In this document: one piece after another, positions 1-8,510 of the stretch
Numbering within the stretch: the first letter of the stretch is position 1
Layout of the letters: each line of letters begins with the position of its first letter
Assembly: GCF_000147675.1 (NCBI RefSeq)
Contig: NZ_ADGQ01000064.1
Span: 1-62,876 of the forward strand
Source: Peptostreptococcus stomatis DSM 17678
GTDB lineage: Bacteria; Bacillota; Clostridia; Peptostreptococcales; Peptostreptococcaceae
DNA length: 62,876 nucleotides
Direction of reading: 5' to 3'
The notes under the pieces: model-generated
Databases searched by the model: none
What the model was told of the DNA's origin: nothing
What the model saw: the letters and a program-made list of their open reading frames with translations, nothing else
Position numbers and translations under genes: made by a program

Positions 1-77
1 CTGGTGGTTTTTGGTCAACTACCAGTCTATATTATACTTATTAATATATTCTTATTAATATCCTTATTGCTATATTC

Positions 78-1094
78 TTACTTATATATTATCCTATCAT
101 CTATAGAAGCAAGGTCCTGGCAACCCGTTAATACCATAGCTGCCTCTAGATCTGCCTTTAGTCTTGAAATATACATTTCAACACCTTGAGTCTGACCACC
201 AAAGGAAGCTGTTATAAAGGGCCTACCTATAAGACAGGCATCAGCACCCAGGGCCAACATCTTTAAGACATCCACACCTGTCCTGATACCCCCGTCTACA
301 AATACTTTAATCCTTCCATCTACAGCCTTGGCTATTTCAGATAATACATCTGCAGTTCCTGGAGTATAATCCTGGACCCTTCCACCATGGTTAGAAACAA
401 CTATACCATAAACACCAGCCTCTACTGCCATCAGGGCCTCATCAGGAGTCATTATACCCTTTAAGATAAATGGAAGGTCCGTTGAATTTACAAGCTCTCT
501 TATTTCATCTATATTCTTAGCAAATACAGGTGTACCATGTAGCTTAAGTGTAACTAGACCACATGCATCCAGGTCAACACCAACGGCTAATGCCCCAGCC
601 TTTTCTGCTTTTTTGATCTTTTCTATTATATTTCCATTTTCCCATGGCTTGATAAATACAATACCAGCCCCATCATACTTTTCCATAACCTCTAGGTTAT
701 CAAGAAGTATCTGTGGTACTGCTGTATCTCCTACCATGGCATAGGTACCCATATTTTTGCAGCCTTCTATTACAGGCTCAATATATTCCTTTTCTGTAAC
801 TAGGCCACCCATATTAAGGATTGTACCAGTTATTGGAGCTGCCATCACTGGTAGGTCTAGCTCCTTACCAAATAGGTCTATTGTCATATCTGGCTCAACC
901 ACCTTGTGGATAACCCTCATATTCAGCTTTATCCTATCAAGGGCTGCTACATTTTCTATAAAGGCCTTGCCTGTACCCTTACCGCCCATGCCTGGAACCT
1001 GACCACGACAGGCTACACCATCACAGACCCTACAGGCCTTGCATGATCCATTATACTTTTCTCTTGCCTTATCCAGCATTTCCTTGTATTCCAT
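78..1094 (-). CDS. FMN-dependent alpha-hydroxy-acid oxidizing protein
   Basis: Cytoplasmic TIM-barrel flavoprotein of the lactate/glycolate oxidase family, which oxidises an L-2-hydroxy acid using FMN. Visible landmarks are the active-site signature SNHGGR near residue 230, a conserved lysine in FILKGI just before it, and the C-terminal phosphate-binding segment DGGIRTG...GRPF. The N-terminus is unusual for the family: four cysteines (C18, C21, C24, C29 in CKACRVCDGVACRG) could hold a metal or Fe-S cluster. I chose the second Met (338 aa) because GGAGG ends only 1 nt before the first ATG but 7 nt before the second. It follows rnhB closely, so it may be the last gene of the alr-rnhB transcript. 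The substrate cannot be read from sequence. Confidence 0.85.
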   Translation of the reverse strand: MEYKEMLDKAREKYNGSCKACRVCDGVACRGQVPGMGGKGTGKAFIENVAALDRIKLNMRVIHKVVEPDMTIDLFGKELDLPVMAAPITGTILNMGGLVTEKEYIEPVIEGCKNMGTYAMVGDTAVPQILLDNLEVMEKYDGAGIVFIKPWENGNIIEKIKKAEKAGALAVGVDLDACGLVTLKLHGTPVFAKNIDEIRELVNSTDLPFILKGIMTPDEALMAVEAGVYGIVVSNHGGRVQDYTPGTADVLSEIAKAVDGRIKVFVDGGIRTGVDVLKMLALGADACLIGRPFITASFGGQTQGVEMYISRLKADLEAAMVLTGCQDLASIDDRIIYK

Positions 1095-1132
1095 ATCCAT
1101 ACCTCCATATAAATATACATAAAAATTTACCC

Positions 1133-1924
1133 TTAAAGATTCTTTAAAAAGCTATTTCTATGTATCTTGGTCCTACCAAATTTTTCTAGGCCTTGGTAGT
1201 GGTCACTGGTACCATAGCCCTTATTTGAAGCAAATCCATAACCTGGATATTCCTTGTCATAATCAACCATCATCCTATCCCTGGTAACCTTGGCTACTAT
1301 ACTGGCCGCTGCTATGGATATAGACTTGGCATCCCCCTTTATAATAGGCATTTGGGGAATATCGACCCCAGGTATCCTTACTGCATCATTAAGGAGACAA
1401 TCCACTTCAACTTCTAGTTTTTCTAAGGCCCTCCTCATGGCTATATAGGTAGCATTTAAGATATTGTGTTCATCTATCTCAAAGTTATCTGCCATACCTA
1501 TGCCATAGTCTATGGCCTCATTTATTATAATATCGTATAAGGCATCTCTCTTTTCCTCTGACAACTTTTTGGAGTCGTTTATGCCCTCTATCCTGGCATT
1601 TGGTTTTAAGACAACTACTGCTGCCACTACCGGTCCTGCCAAGGGACCCCTGCCAACTTCGTCAAGGCCGGCTACAAAGATTGCTCCATTTTTATAGCAC
1701 TCGTTTTCGTAGTAGTTTAGGAGGTCTAGTCTTTCTTCCTCTGCCTGCTTTCTGGTCAGGGCCTTTTTCAGTTTTTCACAGATAGACTGGACTGACTTTC
1801 TCTCATCAGCAGAAAAAATCTCTATAAAGTCCATATATTCCTCTTCAGGAATCCTATCTGCCAGGTCCTTTATTTCCTTTGTTTTTAATTTATTAATTTC
1901 ACTCAGGTCTAAATCTTTTAACAT
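1133..1924 (-). CDS. rnhB: Ribonuclease HII
   Basis: Cleaves the RNA strand of RNA-DNA hybrids and starts removal of misincorporated ribonucleotides. The catalytic core begins around residue 85 with GLDEVGRGPLAGPV, carrying the first acidic residues, followed by NDSKKLS and the conserved AAASIVAKVTRD segment. About 75 N-terminal residues precede the core, as in Bacillus-type RnhB. The ATG is preceded by AAGGAG at a 6-nt spacing. The gene sits between alr and the flavin oxidase on the same strand and is probably co-transcribed from the alr promoter. Confidence 0.95.
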   Translation of the reverse strand: MLKDLDLSEINKLKTKEIKDLADRIPEEEYMDFIEIFSADERKSVQSICEKLKKALTRKQAEEERLDLLNYYENECYKNGAIFVAGLDEVGRGPLAGPVVAAVVVLKPNARIEGINDSKKLSEEKRDALYDIIINEAIDYGIGMADNFEIDEHNILNATYIAMRRALEKLEVEVDCLLNDAVRIPGVDIPQMPIIKGDAKSISIAAASIVAKVTRDRMMVDYDKEYPGYGFASNKGYGTSDHYQGLEKFGRTKIHRNSFLKNL

Positions 1925-1979
1925 ACAAAGCTCCTTATTTCAGTCAACGACATATATATTGCCGACCCATTACTTATCT

Positions 1980-3143
1980 TCATAAGTAGTCAACTATAGA
2001 TACTATTTCTCCATGCCTATAGTAAACCCTAGGTACACGCCTGCTCATCATACACATGACCTCATGGGCTATGGTATCACATCCCCTGGCAACATCATCA
2101 ACAGAAACCAGGTCATCACCAAAGATAACTACATCATCATTGACCTTTACATCCATATCCATTGGTACCCTAACCATGCATTGGTCCATACATATCCTAC
2201 CAACTATAGAGCACTTTACCCCGTTTATGTATACGTAGGGGTTTCTCCTCCCCCTCAAAAAACCGTCCGCATAACCAGCTGCAATGCTTATAATCTTTTC
2301 TTTTACAGTTGTAAAATAAACCCTGCCATAGCTGATAGATGTACCTGCATCCAATACCTTGACATTTGAGACCTTGGCCTTAAAAGTCATGACTGGCTTG
2401 ATGTCTATAGAATAGCTCACCTCATTTGAGGGGTATATACCATACTGGATTATACCTGGCCTAACCATATCATACTTTTCGTCACAGTCCAAGATTTCTG
2501 CACTGTTAGAACAGTGGATATATTCAATATTCACACCCATGGCTTTGACCTTGTCAACCATTTCGGAAAACCTATGTGTCTGTAGATTTTCAAATTCCTT
2601 ATTTCTAGCATCAGCTGTTGCAAAGTGGGTATACATACCCTCTAATATTATGCCCTCAAACTGGCTTATATGTTTTATCTCATCTGCAATCTCATCTAAC
2701 TTGTCATCAAGGACTACGTAGCCTAGCCTAGACATACCAGTATCTAATTTTAGGTGTATCTTGGCCTTAATTCCTATTTCCCTGGCCACCTTATCAATCT
2801 CTTGAGCCAATTCAAGGTCAAATACAGTCATAGATACATTGTTTCTAATAGAATCTTCTATAGTCAATGGATTGGTATAACCAAGGTTTAATATAGGTGT
2901 GGTAATTCCATGATCCCTTAGCTCCATGGCTTCATTTAACCTGGCTACAGCAAAAAAGTCAGCACCTAATTCTTCATAGAACCTTGCTATTTGAACAGCT
3001 CCATGACCATAGGCATTTGACTTTATGACCATGCACATCTTTGTGCCCTCAGGTATCTTATTTTTTATCCCCTTAAAGTTGTATTCCAAATTATCCAAAT
3101 TTATTTCCAACCAATTAGAGGCCTTATTTACTAATTTATTCAT
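1980..3143 (-). CDS. alr: Alanine racemase
   Basis: PLP enzyme that interconverts L- and D-alanine to supply D-Ala for peptidoglycan. The PLP lysine lies in VIKSNAYGHG near residue 43, and the opposite catalytic tyrosine is in ISYGRVYF in the C-terminal beta domain. At 387 residues the length is normal. The ATG follows a strong GGGAGGAG ribosome binding site. A near-consensus promoter lies 65-93 nt upstream, so alr probably heads the alr-rnhB transcript. Confidence 0.97.
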   Translation of the reverse strand: MNKLVNKASNWLEINLDNLEYNFKGIKNKIPEGTKMCMVIKSNAYGHGAVQIARFYEELGADFFAVARLNEAMELRDHGITTPILNLGYTNPLTIEDSIRNNVSMTVFDLELAQEIDKVAREIGIKAKIHLKLDTGMSRLGYVVLDDKLDEIADEIKHISQFEGIILEGMYTHFATADARNKEFENLQTHRFSEMVDKVKAMGVNIEYIHCSNSAEILDCDEKYDMVRPGIIQYGIYPSNEVSYSIDIKPVMTFKAKVSNVKVLDAGTSISYGRVYFTTVKEKIISIAAGYADGFLRGRRNPYVYINGVKCSIVGRICMDQCMVRVPMDMDVKVNDDVVIFGDDLVSVDDVARGCDTIAHEVMCMMSRRVPRVYYRHGEIVSIVDYL

Positions 3144-3207
3144 CTAAACTCCTCCCATTCGATAACTTTTCTATCGGTGGATTATCTATAATAAGTTTCC
3201 TATAGTA

Positions 3208-3236
3208 ATTATATTTTTTATTTATTTTTAAGTCAA
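3208..3236 (-). promoter_or_regulatory. Sigma-A promoter for alr
   Basis: On the minus strand, TTGACT (3236-3231) and TATAAT (3213-3208) are separated by exactly 17 bp. It lies between the end of ylqF and the alr start and points toward alr. Confidence 0.85.
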
Positions 3237-3257
3237 GCACCGAGAAAATCAATCAAA

Positions 3258-4142
3258 TTAGATTGAAGGCATTTCAAGTACTATCTTACCTATCTTACCT
3301 TCCCTAAACTCATTCAGGACTGTAGTTGCTATCCTAGTATAGTCAAGTTCCCTATTTCCTAGTATAAATCCCCTCTTCCTGCCTATGGCTTCCATGGTAT
3401 CAATCCCCTGTGGACCAATAGATTCTAGCTTATATCTCTCCATCAAAAGGTCTGGGGCTATTTCCATAAGCCTTTCAATCAACCTCAAACCAAGTGTTTC
3501 AACATCTAGGATTTCATCCTTTATAGCCCTTGTAAAGGCGAGATTTAAGGCAACTTCCTGGTCTTCAAACTTTGGCCAAAGTATACCCGGGGTATCTAAA
3601 AGCTCCATGTCACCCCTGATCTTGACCCACTGCTTACCCTTGGTAACACCTGGCCTATCACCAGTCTGAGTTGACCTTCTACCAGATAGCTTGTTGATTA
3701 GGGAAGACTTGCCCACATTGGGTACACCAACTATCATAATCCTGATAGCCCTCTCTCTCCTGCCCTTCTCAGCCAAACTTTCCATCATAGACCTGGTAAC
3801 TGCCTTACACTCAGATATTACCTTGTTAACACCCGTACCCGTCATGGCGTTAATAGGTATTGCCTTTACATCCTCCTTGGCAAAGTAGGCCACCCAGGCA
3901 TCTATAGCAGGCTTCTCACACATGTCTGCCTTATTTAACAGGACTATCCTAGGCTTATCACCCACCAACCTATCTATGTCAGGGTTCTTACTACTAAGTG
4001 GTATCCTTGCATCTAAAAGCTCTATCACCACATCTACTAGCTTTAAATTATTCTGTACCAGCTCCCTGGTCTTTTTCATATGACCCGGATACCAGTTTAT
4101 ATTCAGGTTGTCATCCCTCAAATATTCATCATTGTAACTCAT
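3258..4142 (-). CDS. ylqF: Ribosome biogenesis GTPase YlqF (RbgA)
   Basis: Circularly permuted GTPase needed for late assembly of the 50S subunit. G motifs occur in permuted order: G4 LNKADM comes first, then the P-loop GVPNVGKSSLIN, then G3 DTPG. The N-terminal NINWYPGHMKK is characteristic of the family. I place the start at the ATG giving MSYNDEYL (294 aa), because GGAGG stands 4 nt before it and the ten upstream codons have no such site. It lies downstream of rplS on the same strand, past the rplS terminator. Confidence 0.95.
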   Translation of the reverse strand: MSYNDEYLRDDNLNINWYPGHMKKTRELVQNNLKLVDVVIELLDARIPLSSKNPDIDRLVGDKPRIVLLNKADMCEKPAIDAWVAYFAKEDVKAIPINAMTGTGVNKVISECKAVTRSMMESLAEKGRRERAIRIMIVGVPNVGKSSLINKLSGRRSTQTGDRPGVTKGKQWVKIRGDMELLDTPGILWPKFEDQEVALNLAFTRAIKDEILDVETLGLRLIERLMEIAPDLLMERYKLESIGPQGIDTMEAIGRKRGFILGNRELDYTRIATTVLNEFREGKIGKIVLEMPSI

Positions 4143-4248
4143 GCTTCCTCCTTCCTGCGACTGGACTGTCACAGCAGGGCTATAATAAAGCCCTCATATA
4201 TATCAATCCCAAAGGCCCCTTGCCTTAAGGCTCTTTTACACTAAAAAA

Positions 4249-4266
4249 GGGCATCCTGAGACACCC
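4249..4266 (-). terminator. Rho-independent terminator after rplS
   Basis: Read on the minus strand, a 7-bp stem (GGGTGTC / GATGCCC, with two G-U pairs) with a 4-nt loop is followed at once by six T. It starts about 35 nt past the rplS stop codon. Confidence 0.8.
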
Positions 4267-4300
4267 TAATTTACTAATATACATAATTGTATATGCTAGA

Positions 4301-4657
4301 TTATTTTCTTTTGCCTCTAGCTTCTTTGATCTTAGCAGCCTTACCAACTCTACCTCTGATATAGTTGATCTTAGCTCTTCTAACCTTACCAAATCTTGTA
4401 ACTTCAATCTTTTCAATCTTTGGTGAATGAACTGGGAATGTTCTTTCTACGCCTACACCGAAAGATATCTTTCTAACAGTGAAAGTTTCTCTGATTCCTC
4501 CGCCCTGTCTCTTGATAACAAGACCTTCGAATACCTGGATTCTTTCTCTCTTACCTTCGACGATTTTAACGTGTACTCTTACTGTGTCCCCTGGTCCAAA
4601 ATTAGGAACATCTGATTTTACCTGTGCGGCTTCTATAGCCTTAATTAATTCGTTCAT
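4301..4657 (-). CDS. rplS: 50S ribosomal protein L19
   Basis: Large-subunit protein at the 30S-50S interface. The 118-residue length is typical, and the conserved stretches [28 protein letters not shown] and [13 protein letters not shown] are present. AGGAGGAAGAA precedes the ATG. It has its own strong promoter about 80-108 nt upstream and a terminator downstream, so it appears to form its own transcript, apart from the trmD operon with which it often travels. Confidence 0.98.
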   Translation of the reverse strand: MNELIKAIEAAQVKSDVPNFGPGDTVRVHVKIVEGKRERIQVFEGLVIKRQGGGIRETFTVRKISFGVGVERTFPVHSPKIEKIEVTRFGKVRRAKINYIRGRVGKAAKIKEARGKRK

Positions 4658-4661
4658 TTCT

Positions 4662-4732
4662 TCCTCCTAATATCATAGACGTACATAAATACTTGACCTT
4701 TGTAAAAGAGGTACGCCCGTACTCAATAACCA
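4662..4732 (-). promoter_or_regulatory. Possible structured leader of rplS
   Basis: The roughly 70-nt untranslated leader of rplS contains a near-palindrome (GAGGTACG CC CGTACTC on the plus strand, about 4709-4725). L19 leaders are known autoregulatory RNAs in Firmicutes. I see a hairpin but cannot match it to that family by eye. Confidence 0.3.
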
Positions 4733-4736
4733 TTAC

Positions 4737-4765
4737 ATTATACCCTTAGATATTAGTATTGTCAA
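4737..4765 (-). promoter_or_regulatory. Consensus sigma-A promoter for rplS
   Basis: Perfect consensus on the minus strand: TTGACA (4765-4760), a 17-bp spacer and TATAAT (4742-4737), directed at rplS. Confidence 0.9.
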
Positions 4766-4898
4766 TACTTTAAATGGTTTTTTATTATATTTTTTCAATA
4801 ATCTTGTATATATCACAAACATATATATAAATCTTTGCTTTTCATTAAAGTCCACTCTTTCAATATAAATGTAAATGTTGTTAATATTAGGAATTGTA

Positions 4899-4928
4899 TT
4901 GACAAATACTAGTAATAAGTGTTACAAT
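4899..4928 (+). promoter_or_regulatory. Promoter of the tyrS leader transcript
   Basis: TTGACA (4899-4904), an 18-bp spacer and TACAAT (4923-4928). The expected start of transcription, about 4935, is only about 25 nt before the leader ORF, which leaves no room for a T-box upstream of it. Confidence 0.8.
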
Positions 4929-4959
4929 TACTAATAAAATTTTAAGGGAGGTAGCCAAA

Positions 4960-5040
4960 ATGAAAAGAAACAGTATAGACAATTCGACAAGCAAGTTAAA
5001 TATAGCAATTTTTGGTTACGTTTATTATTATAAGATTTAA
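4960..5040 (+). CDS. Tyr-rich leader peptide of tyrS
   Basis: A 26-codon ORF starting MKRNSIDNSTSK and ending GYVYYYKI, so four of its last eight residues are tyrosine (codons TAC GTT TAT TAT TAT). It has a strong ribosome binding site, GGGAGG, about 8 nt before the ATG. It begins some 25 nt after a good promoter and is followed by alternative hairpins and a terminator, then by tyrS. This is the classic layout of a leader peptide whose translation senses charged tRNA-Tyr. No function beyond being translated is implied. It is short but well supported by promoter, ribosome binding site, codon content and position. Confidence 0.75.
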   Translation: MKRNSIDNSTSKLNIAIFGYVYYYKI

Positions 5041-5041
5041 A

Positions 5042-5151
5042 GGGTCACATAGCAAATTCTAGTGGCTCTATTTCCGATGATAATAAAGGAGCCCTAATAT
5101 AAACTGATAATTAAGGCTTCTTACATAGGTGTAGGAAGCCTTTTATAATTT
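5042..5151 (+). promoter_or_regulatory. Candidate tyrosine attenuator with terminator
   Basis: Five segments can pair in alternation. Segment 1 (5042-5048, GGGTCAC) pairs with segment 2 (5062-5068, GTGGCTC). Segment 2 (5064-5069) also pairs with segment 3 (5088-5093, GGAGCC), and segment 3 with segment 4 (5115-5120, GGCTTC). Segment 4 also belongs to a 12-bp terminator stem (5113-5124 / 5131-5142) followed by TTTTATAATTT. A ribosome at the leader stop codon would cover segment 1 and favour termination. One stalled at the first Tyr codon would leave segment 1 free and favour the 3:4 antiterminator. Confidence 0.65.
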
Positions 5152-5260
5152 GCCCCACTTTAAATTTGTATTTATATAGTGTATAATATATGTGGACTTA
5201 TTACAAAATTATATACTTATTTAGTTTAGAAATAATATATTTTCAGAAAGAGGTGTACTA

Positions 5261-6484
5261 ATGGGAGTTTTTGAAGAACTACAAGCACGTGGCTTAATAG
5301 CCCAAATAACTAACGAAGAAGAAATAAGAAATCTAGTGAATACTGGTAAGGCAGTATTCTACCTAGGATTTGACCCTACAGCAGATTCACTACACGTTGG
5401 TCATTTCATGGCCTTATCTATGATGAGAAGGCTACAGTTGGCTGGCAACAAGCCAGTAGTATTAGTTGGTGGTGGTACTGGTTACATAGGTGATCCATCA
5501 GGCCGTACTGATATGCGTACTATGATGACACCAGAAACTATCCAGCACAATTGTGACTGTTTTAAGGTTCAGATGTCTAAGTTTATAGACTTCAGCGATG
5601 ACAAGGCTATAATGGTCAACAATGCTGATTGGCTACTTAAACTAAACTATATAGATATGTTGAGAGAAGTTGGCCCACATTTCTCTGTAAACAATATGTT
5701 AAGGGCTGAATGCTACAAGAACAGGATGGAAAAGGGGCTGTCATTCCTTGAATTCAACTACATGGTAATGCAGTCATATGACTTCTACCACCTATACAAA
5801 GAGTACGGATGTAATATCCAGCTAGGTGGTAACGACCAGTGGTCTAACCTACTTGGTGGTACTGAATTAATCCGTAGAAAATTAGGTGAGGATGCCCATG
5901 CCATGACAATACCTCTATTGACTAAGGCTGACGGAACAAAGATGGGTAAAACTGCTGGTGGAGCTGTATGGCTTGACCCTAATAAAACTTCTCCATTTGA
6001 CTTCTACCAGTACTGGAGAAATGTAGATGATGCTGACGTTATCAACTTCATCAAAAAGCTAACTTTCCTAACACTTGAAGAAATCAAGCCTATGGAAGCC
6101 TGGGAAGGTGCTAAGTTAAACGAAGCAAAGGAACTACTTGCCTACGAAATGACTAGACTTGTCCACTCTGAAGAAGATGCTAAGAAGGCTCAGGAAGCAT
6201 CTAAGGCCCTATTTGCTGGCGGTGCAGATGATTCTAATATGCCAACTACTGAAATTGACCCGGCAAAGCTGACAGACGGTGCAATAAATGTCACTGACCT
6301 TATGTTGGAATGTGACCTAGTGCCATCTAGGAGTGAAGTTAGAAGACTGGTTCAGCAGGGCGGTCTGACTATTGCTGACAAGAAGGTTGAAGACCTTAAC
6401 CTTACAATCAGCCTAGATGACCTTAAGGAAGGTGTAATCATTAAGAAGGGTAAAAAGAAATTCCATAAGGCCCTTGTTAAGTAG
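5261..6484 (+). CDS. tyrS: Tyrosyl-tRNA synthetase
   Basis: Class I synthetase charging tRNA-Tyr. The HIGH-type motif is HVGHF in FDPTADSLHVGHF near residue 40, and the KMSKS motif is KMGKT near residue 230. The C-terminal 65 residues form an S4-like RNA-binding domain (LVPSRSEVRRLVQQGG). The length, 407 aa, fits the bacterial TyrS family. It is the only plus-strand gene in the first 33 kb apart from its own leader peptide. It is probably controlled by the upstream leader/attenuator and is followed by a strong terminator. Confidence 0.98.
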   Translation: MGVFEELQARGLIAQITNEEEIRNLVNTGKAVFYLGFDPTADSLHVGHFMALSMMRRLQLAGNKPVVLVGGGTGYIGDPSGRTDMRTMMTPETIQHNCDCFKVQMSKFIDFSDDKAIMVNNADWLLKLNYIDMLREVGPHFSVNNMLRAECYKNRMEKGLSFLEFNYMVMQSYDFYHLYKEYGCNIQLGGNDQWSNLLGGTELIRRKLGEDAHAMTIPLLTKADGTKMGKTAGGAVWLDPNKTSPFDFYQYWRNVDDADVINFIKKLTFLTLEEIKPMEAWEGAKLNEAKELLAYEMTRLVHSEEDAKKAQEASKALFAGGADDSNMPTTEIDPAKLTDGAINVTDLMLECDLVPSRSEVRRLVQQGGLTIADKKVEDLNLTISLDDLKEGVIIKKGKKKFHKALVK

Positions 6485-6534
6485 GATTCACCAGGAAAAC
6501 TAAAAATGGCTCATTAAAATCCAAATGATAAAAC

Positions 6535-6579
6535 AAAGGCTATGCTCCAAATCTTAGATTTTCAGCATAGCCTTTTTAT
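6535..6579 (+). terminator. Terminator after tyrS (possibly bidirectional)
   Basis: A perfect 12-bp stem (6535-6546 / 6564-6575, AAAGGCTATGCT and its complement) is followed by TTTTTATT. Read in reverse it could also stop the minus-strand transcript from the trmD side. Confidence 0.85.
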
Positions 6580-6610
6580 TATGTCTAATTAAGTTTTAAT
6601 AAATTGTCCT

Positions 6611-7768
6611 TTAGTGAACTATTAACATAAATATTATATGGGCAAATATACCTGCGCATAGGCCACCTACTGTATGGGCAAGAATCGCCTTGCCTGCCAG
6701 GTCCCTAGACTTTAATGCATCCATCATACCTATATGAGTACTCAAGTAACCTGACCAGCACATGCCCATAGCTGTAAATACTGCTATATCGTTTGGTGCT
6801 ATTGCCCCATTCTTTATAAACTCTGGTACTAGAGATATAGCTGCTCCAACTGCTCCTAGGGCTGTTATTGGGAAGGCTATAGCTTCTGGTGACTTAAATC
6901 CAAATAGTGGCTCAAGTATAAAACTTATCTTCTGACCTATATATGGTAATAGCTTTACACCCTCGTAAGCACCACCTGTATACCCATTTTCACCTGGTCC
7001 AAAAGTTAGCATCATAACTAGTGTACAAACTATTAAAACACCTGGTATAACTGCAACGCCCATTTCAACACCATTCTTACCACCTTCTAGCAAGGAGTCC
7101 AGAATCCTCTGGAATAAGTTCCCTTCTCTTACAAGTCTGAATTCGCCCTGGTCTTTCATATCTCCGCTAGTCATAGTCTCATCATATGGCTCCATAGCCT
7201 GGTCACCATAGTACTTCTTAGTCTGTCTTAGCATCAATCTTACACTTATTATAGAACCTATTATAGCTCCTAAGTTACCTATAAGGGCTGGAGCTATATA
7301 TTCCTTACCCTGGGCTATCATAAATGTAGTAACAATAAGACCCATACCAAAGGCTGTACCTATGTTACAAAGGGCTGGTACCTGGTATTTCTTAAAGTAC
7401 TGTGTAAATGTCTTATCCTTGGCAAATGGTATAATTGCTGGATTATCAGACAGGTATGTAGCGACAACACCTGTAATACTAGCACCTGGTAGACCCCATA
7501 TTGGCTTCATCAAAGGTGCAAATATATTGTTGATCAAGGCTATAGCCCCGAATTCTGATAGTAAACTGCTGACAGCACCTGCTAGGACTGCCATTGCCAT
7601 TATTAAAAATACTGTATTAAGCAGGAGGTCGTGGGCTGTGGCCATCATAGTCTTAAACATTGGACCTACTCCCATAACACTACCTAACCAAGAAAATCCT
7701 CCAATAAATATCATCAGAAAGACAAAGGTCTCTATGCCTATCGCCTTAACTTTTTTTCTATTTTCCAT
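6611..7768 (-). CDS. Gate (nucleoside-recognition) domain membrane protein
   Basis: Polytopic membrane protein of 385 residues with two hydrophobic halves, each carrying a Gate-like segment (SDNPAIIPFAKD near residue 110, and GFKSPEAIAFPITALG near 290). This resembles the CD0519/CD1768-type family of putative transporters in Clostridia. The substrate is unknown. A polar loop of about 50 residues separates the halves. Its ATG starts 1 nt after the trmD stop codon, so it is cotranscribed with, and possibly translationally coupled to, trmD. The ribosome binding site AAGGCGG is weaker than those around it. Confidence 0.7.
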   Translation of the reverse strand: MENRKKVKAIGIETFVFLMIFIGGFSWLGSVMGVGPMFKTMMATAHDLLLNTVFLIMAMAVLAGAVSSLLSEFGAIALINNIFAPLMKPIWGLPGASITGVVATYLSDNPAIIPFAKDKTFTQYFKKYQVPALCNIGTAFGMGLIVTTFMIAQGKEYIAPALIGNLGAIIGSIISVRLMLRQTKKYYGDQAMEPYDETMTSGDMKDQGEFRLVREGNLFQRILDSLLEGGKNGVEMGVAVIPGVLIVCTLVMMLTFGPGENGYTGGAYEGVKLLPYIGQKISFILEPLFGFKSPEAIAFPITALGAVGAAISLVPEFIKNGAIAPNDIAVFTAMGMCWSGYLSTHIGMMDALKSRDLAGKAILAHTVGGLCAGIFAHIIFMLIVH

Positions 7769-7769
7769 A

Positions 7770-8510
7770 TTAATCCGCCTTTCGAGTTCGTCTCTTTTTT
7801 TTATTATCTTCCCTGTGAGAGGCCTGGTACTTGTCCCATAAATCTGGCCTCCTATCCTTCGTTATCTTCTTAGACTCTTCAAGTCTCCACTTGTCTATGT
7901 TACCATGATTGCCTGACACTAAGACAGGCGGCACCTCCGCCCCCCTAAAGTCCCTGGGCCTAGTATACTGGGGATACTCAAGTAGGTTATTCTCCAAACT
8001 TTCATCTTCAAAGCTCTCATTCCTGTTTAAAACACCTGGTATCAACCTAGATATGGCATCAATCATGGTCAGGGCGGGGAGCTCTCCCCCTGTAAGTACA
8101 TAGTCACCGATAGATATCTCCTCGGTAACAATCATATCTATAACCCTCTGGTCTATGCCCTCATAGTGGCCACACAGAAGGATACAGTCCTCAGAGTGTG
8201 AAAAGTCCTTGGCCATCTCCTGGTTAAATATCCTACCCTTGGGTGATAGGTATATAACCCTTGGCTTATCAATATTATGAGTCTTGATTATATGCTCATA
8301 AGTTGAAATAATGGGCTGGGGTGTCATCACCATACCTGCCCCTCCACCAAATGGATAGTCATCGACCTTCCTATGCTTGTTTTCCGAAAAATCCCGGATA
8401 TTATATAAATAAACTTCTAAAATTCCATTGTCTATTGCTTTTTTTATCATGCTTTCTCCTATATATGCAGCAAATATATCAGGAAAAAGTGTCATCACAT
8501 GTATCCTCAT
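7770..8510 (-). CDS. trmD: tRNA (guanine-N1)-methyltransferase
   Basis: SPOUT trefoil-knot methyltransferase that makes m1G37 in tRNAs and prevents +1 frameshifting. It shows the knot motifs LLCGHYEGIDQR and SIGDYVLTGGE, and the N-terminal MRIHVMTLFPDIF. At 246 residues it is of normal size. The ATG overlaps the rimM stop codon (TAATG), a conserved rimM-trmD coupling. Confidence 0.98.
   Translation of the reverse strand: MRIHVMTLFPDIFAAYIGESMIKKAIDNGILEVYLYNIRDFSENKHRKVDDYPFGGGAGMVMTPQPIISTYEHIIKTHNIDKPRVIYLSPKGRIFNQEMAKDFSHSEDCILLCGHYEGIDQRVIDMIVTEEISIGDYVLTGGELPALTMIDAISRLIPGVLNRNESFEDESLENNLLEYPQYTRPRDFRGAEVPPVLVSGNHGNIDKWRLEESKKITKDRRPDLWDKYQASHREDNKKKRRTRKAD

Noticed and set aside
4225-4416. 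63-residue ORF on the minus strand overlapping rplS
   Set aside because: Shadow of rplS in another frame; starts inside the gene and runs through its terminator.
4930-5260. T-box riboswitch upstream of tyrS
   Set aside because: No AGGGTGG-N-ACC-type T-box sequence and no room for a long leader between promoter and leader ORF; the Tyr-rich ORF plus alternative hairpins explains the region better.
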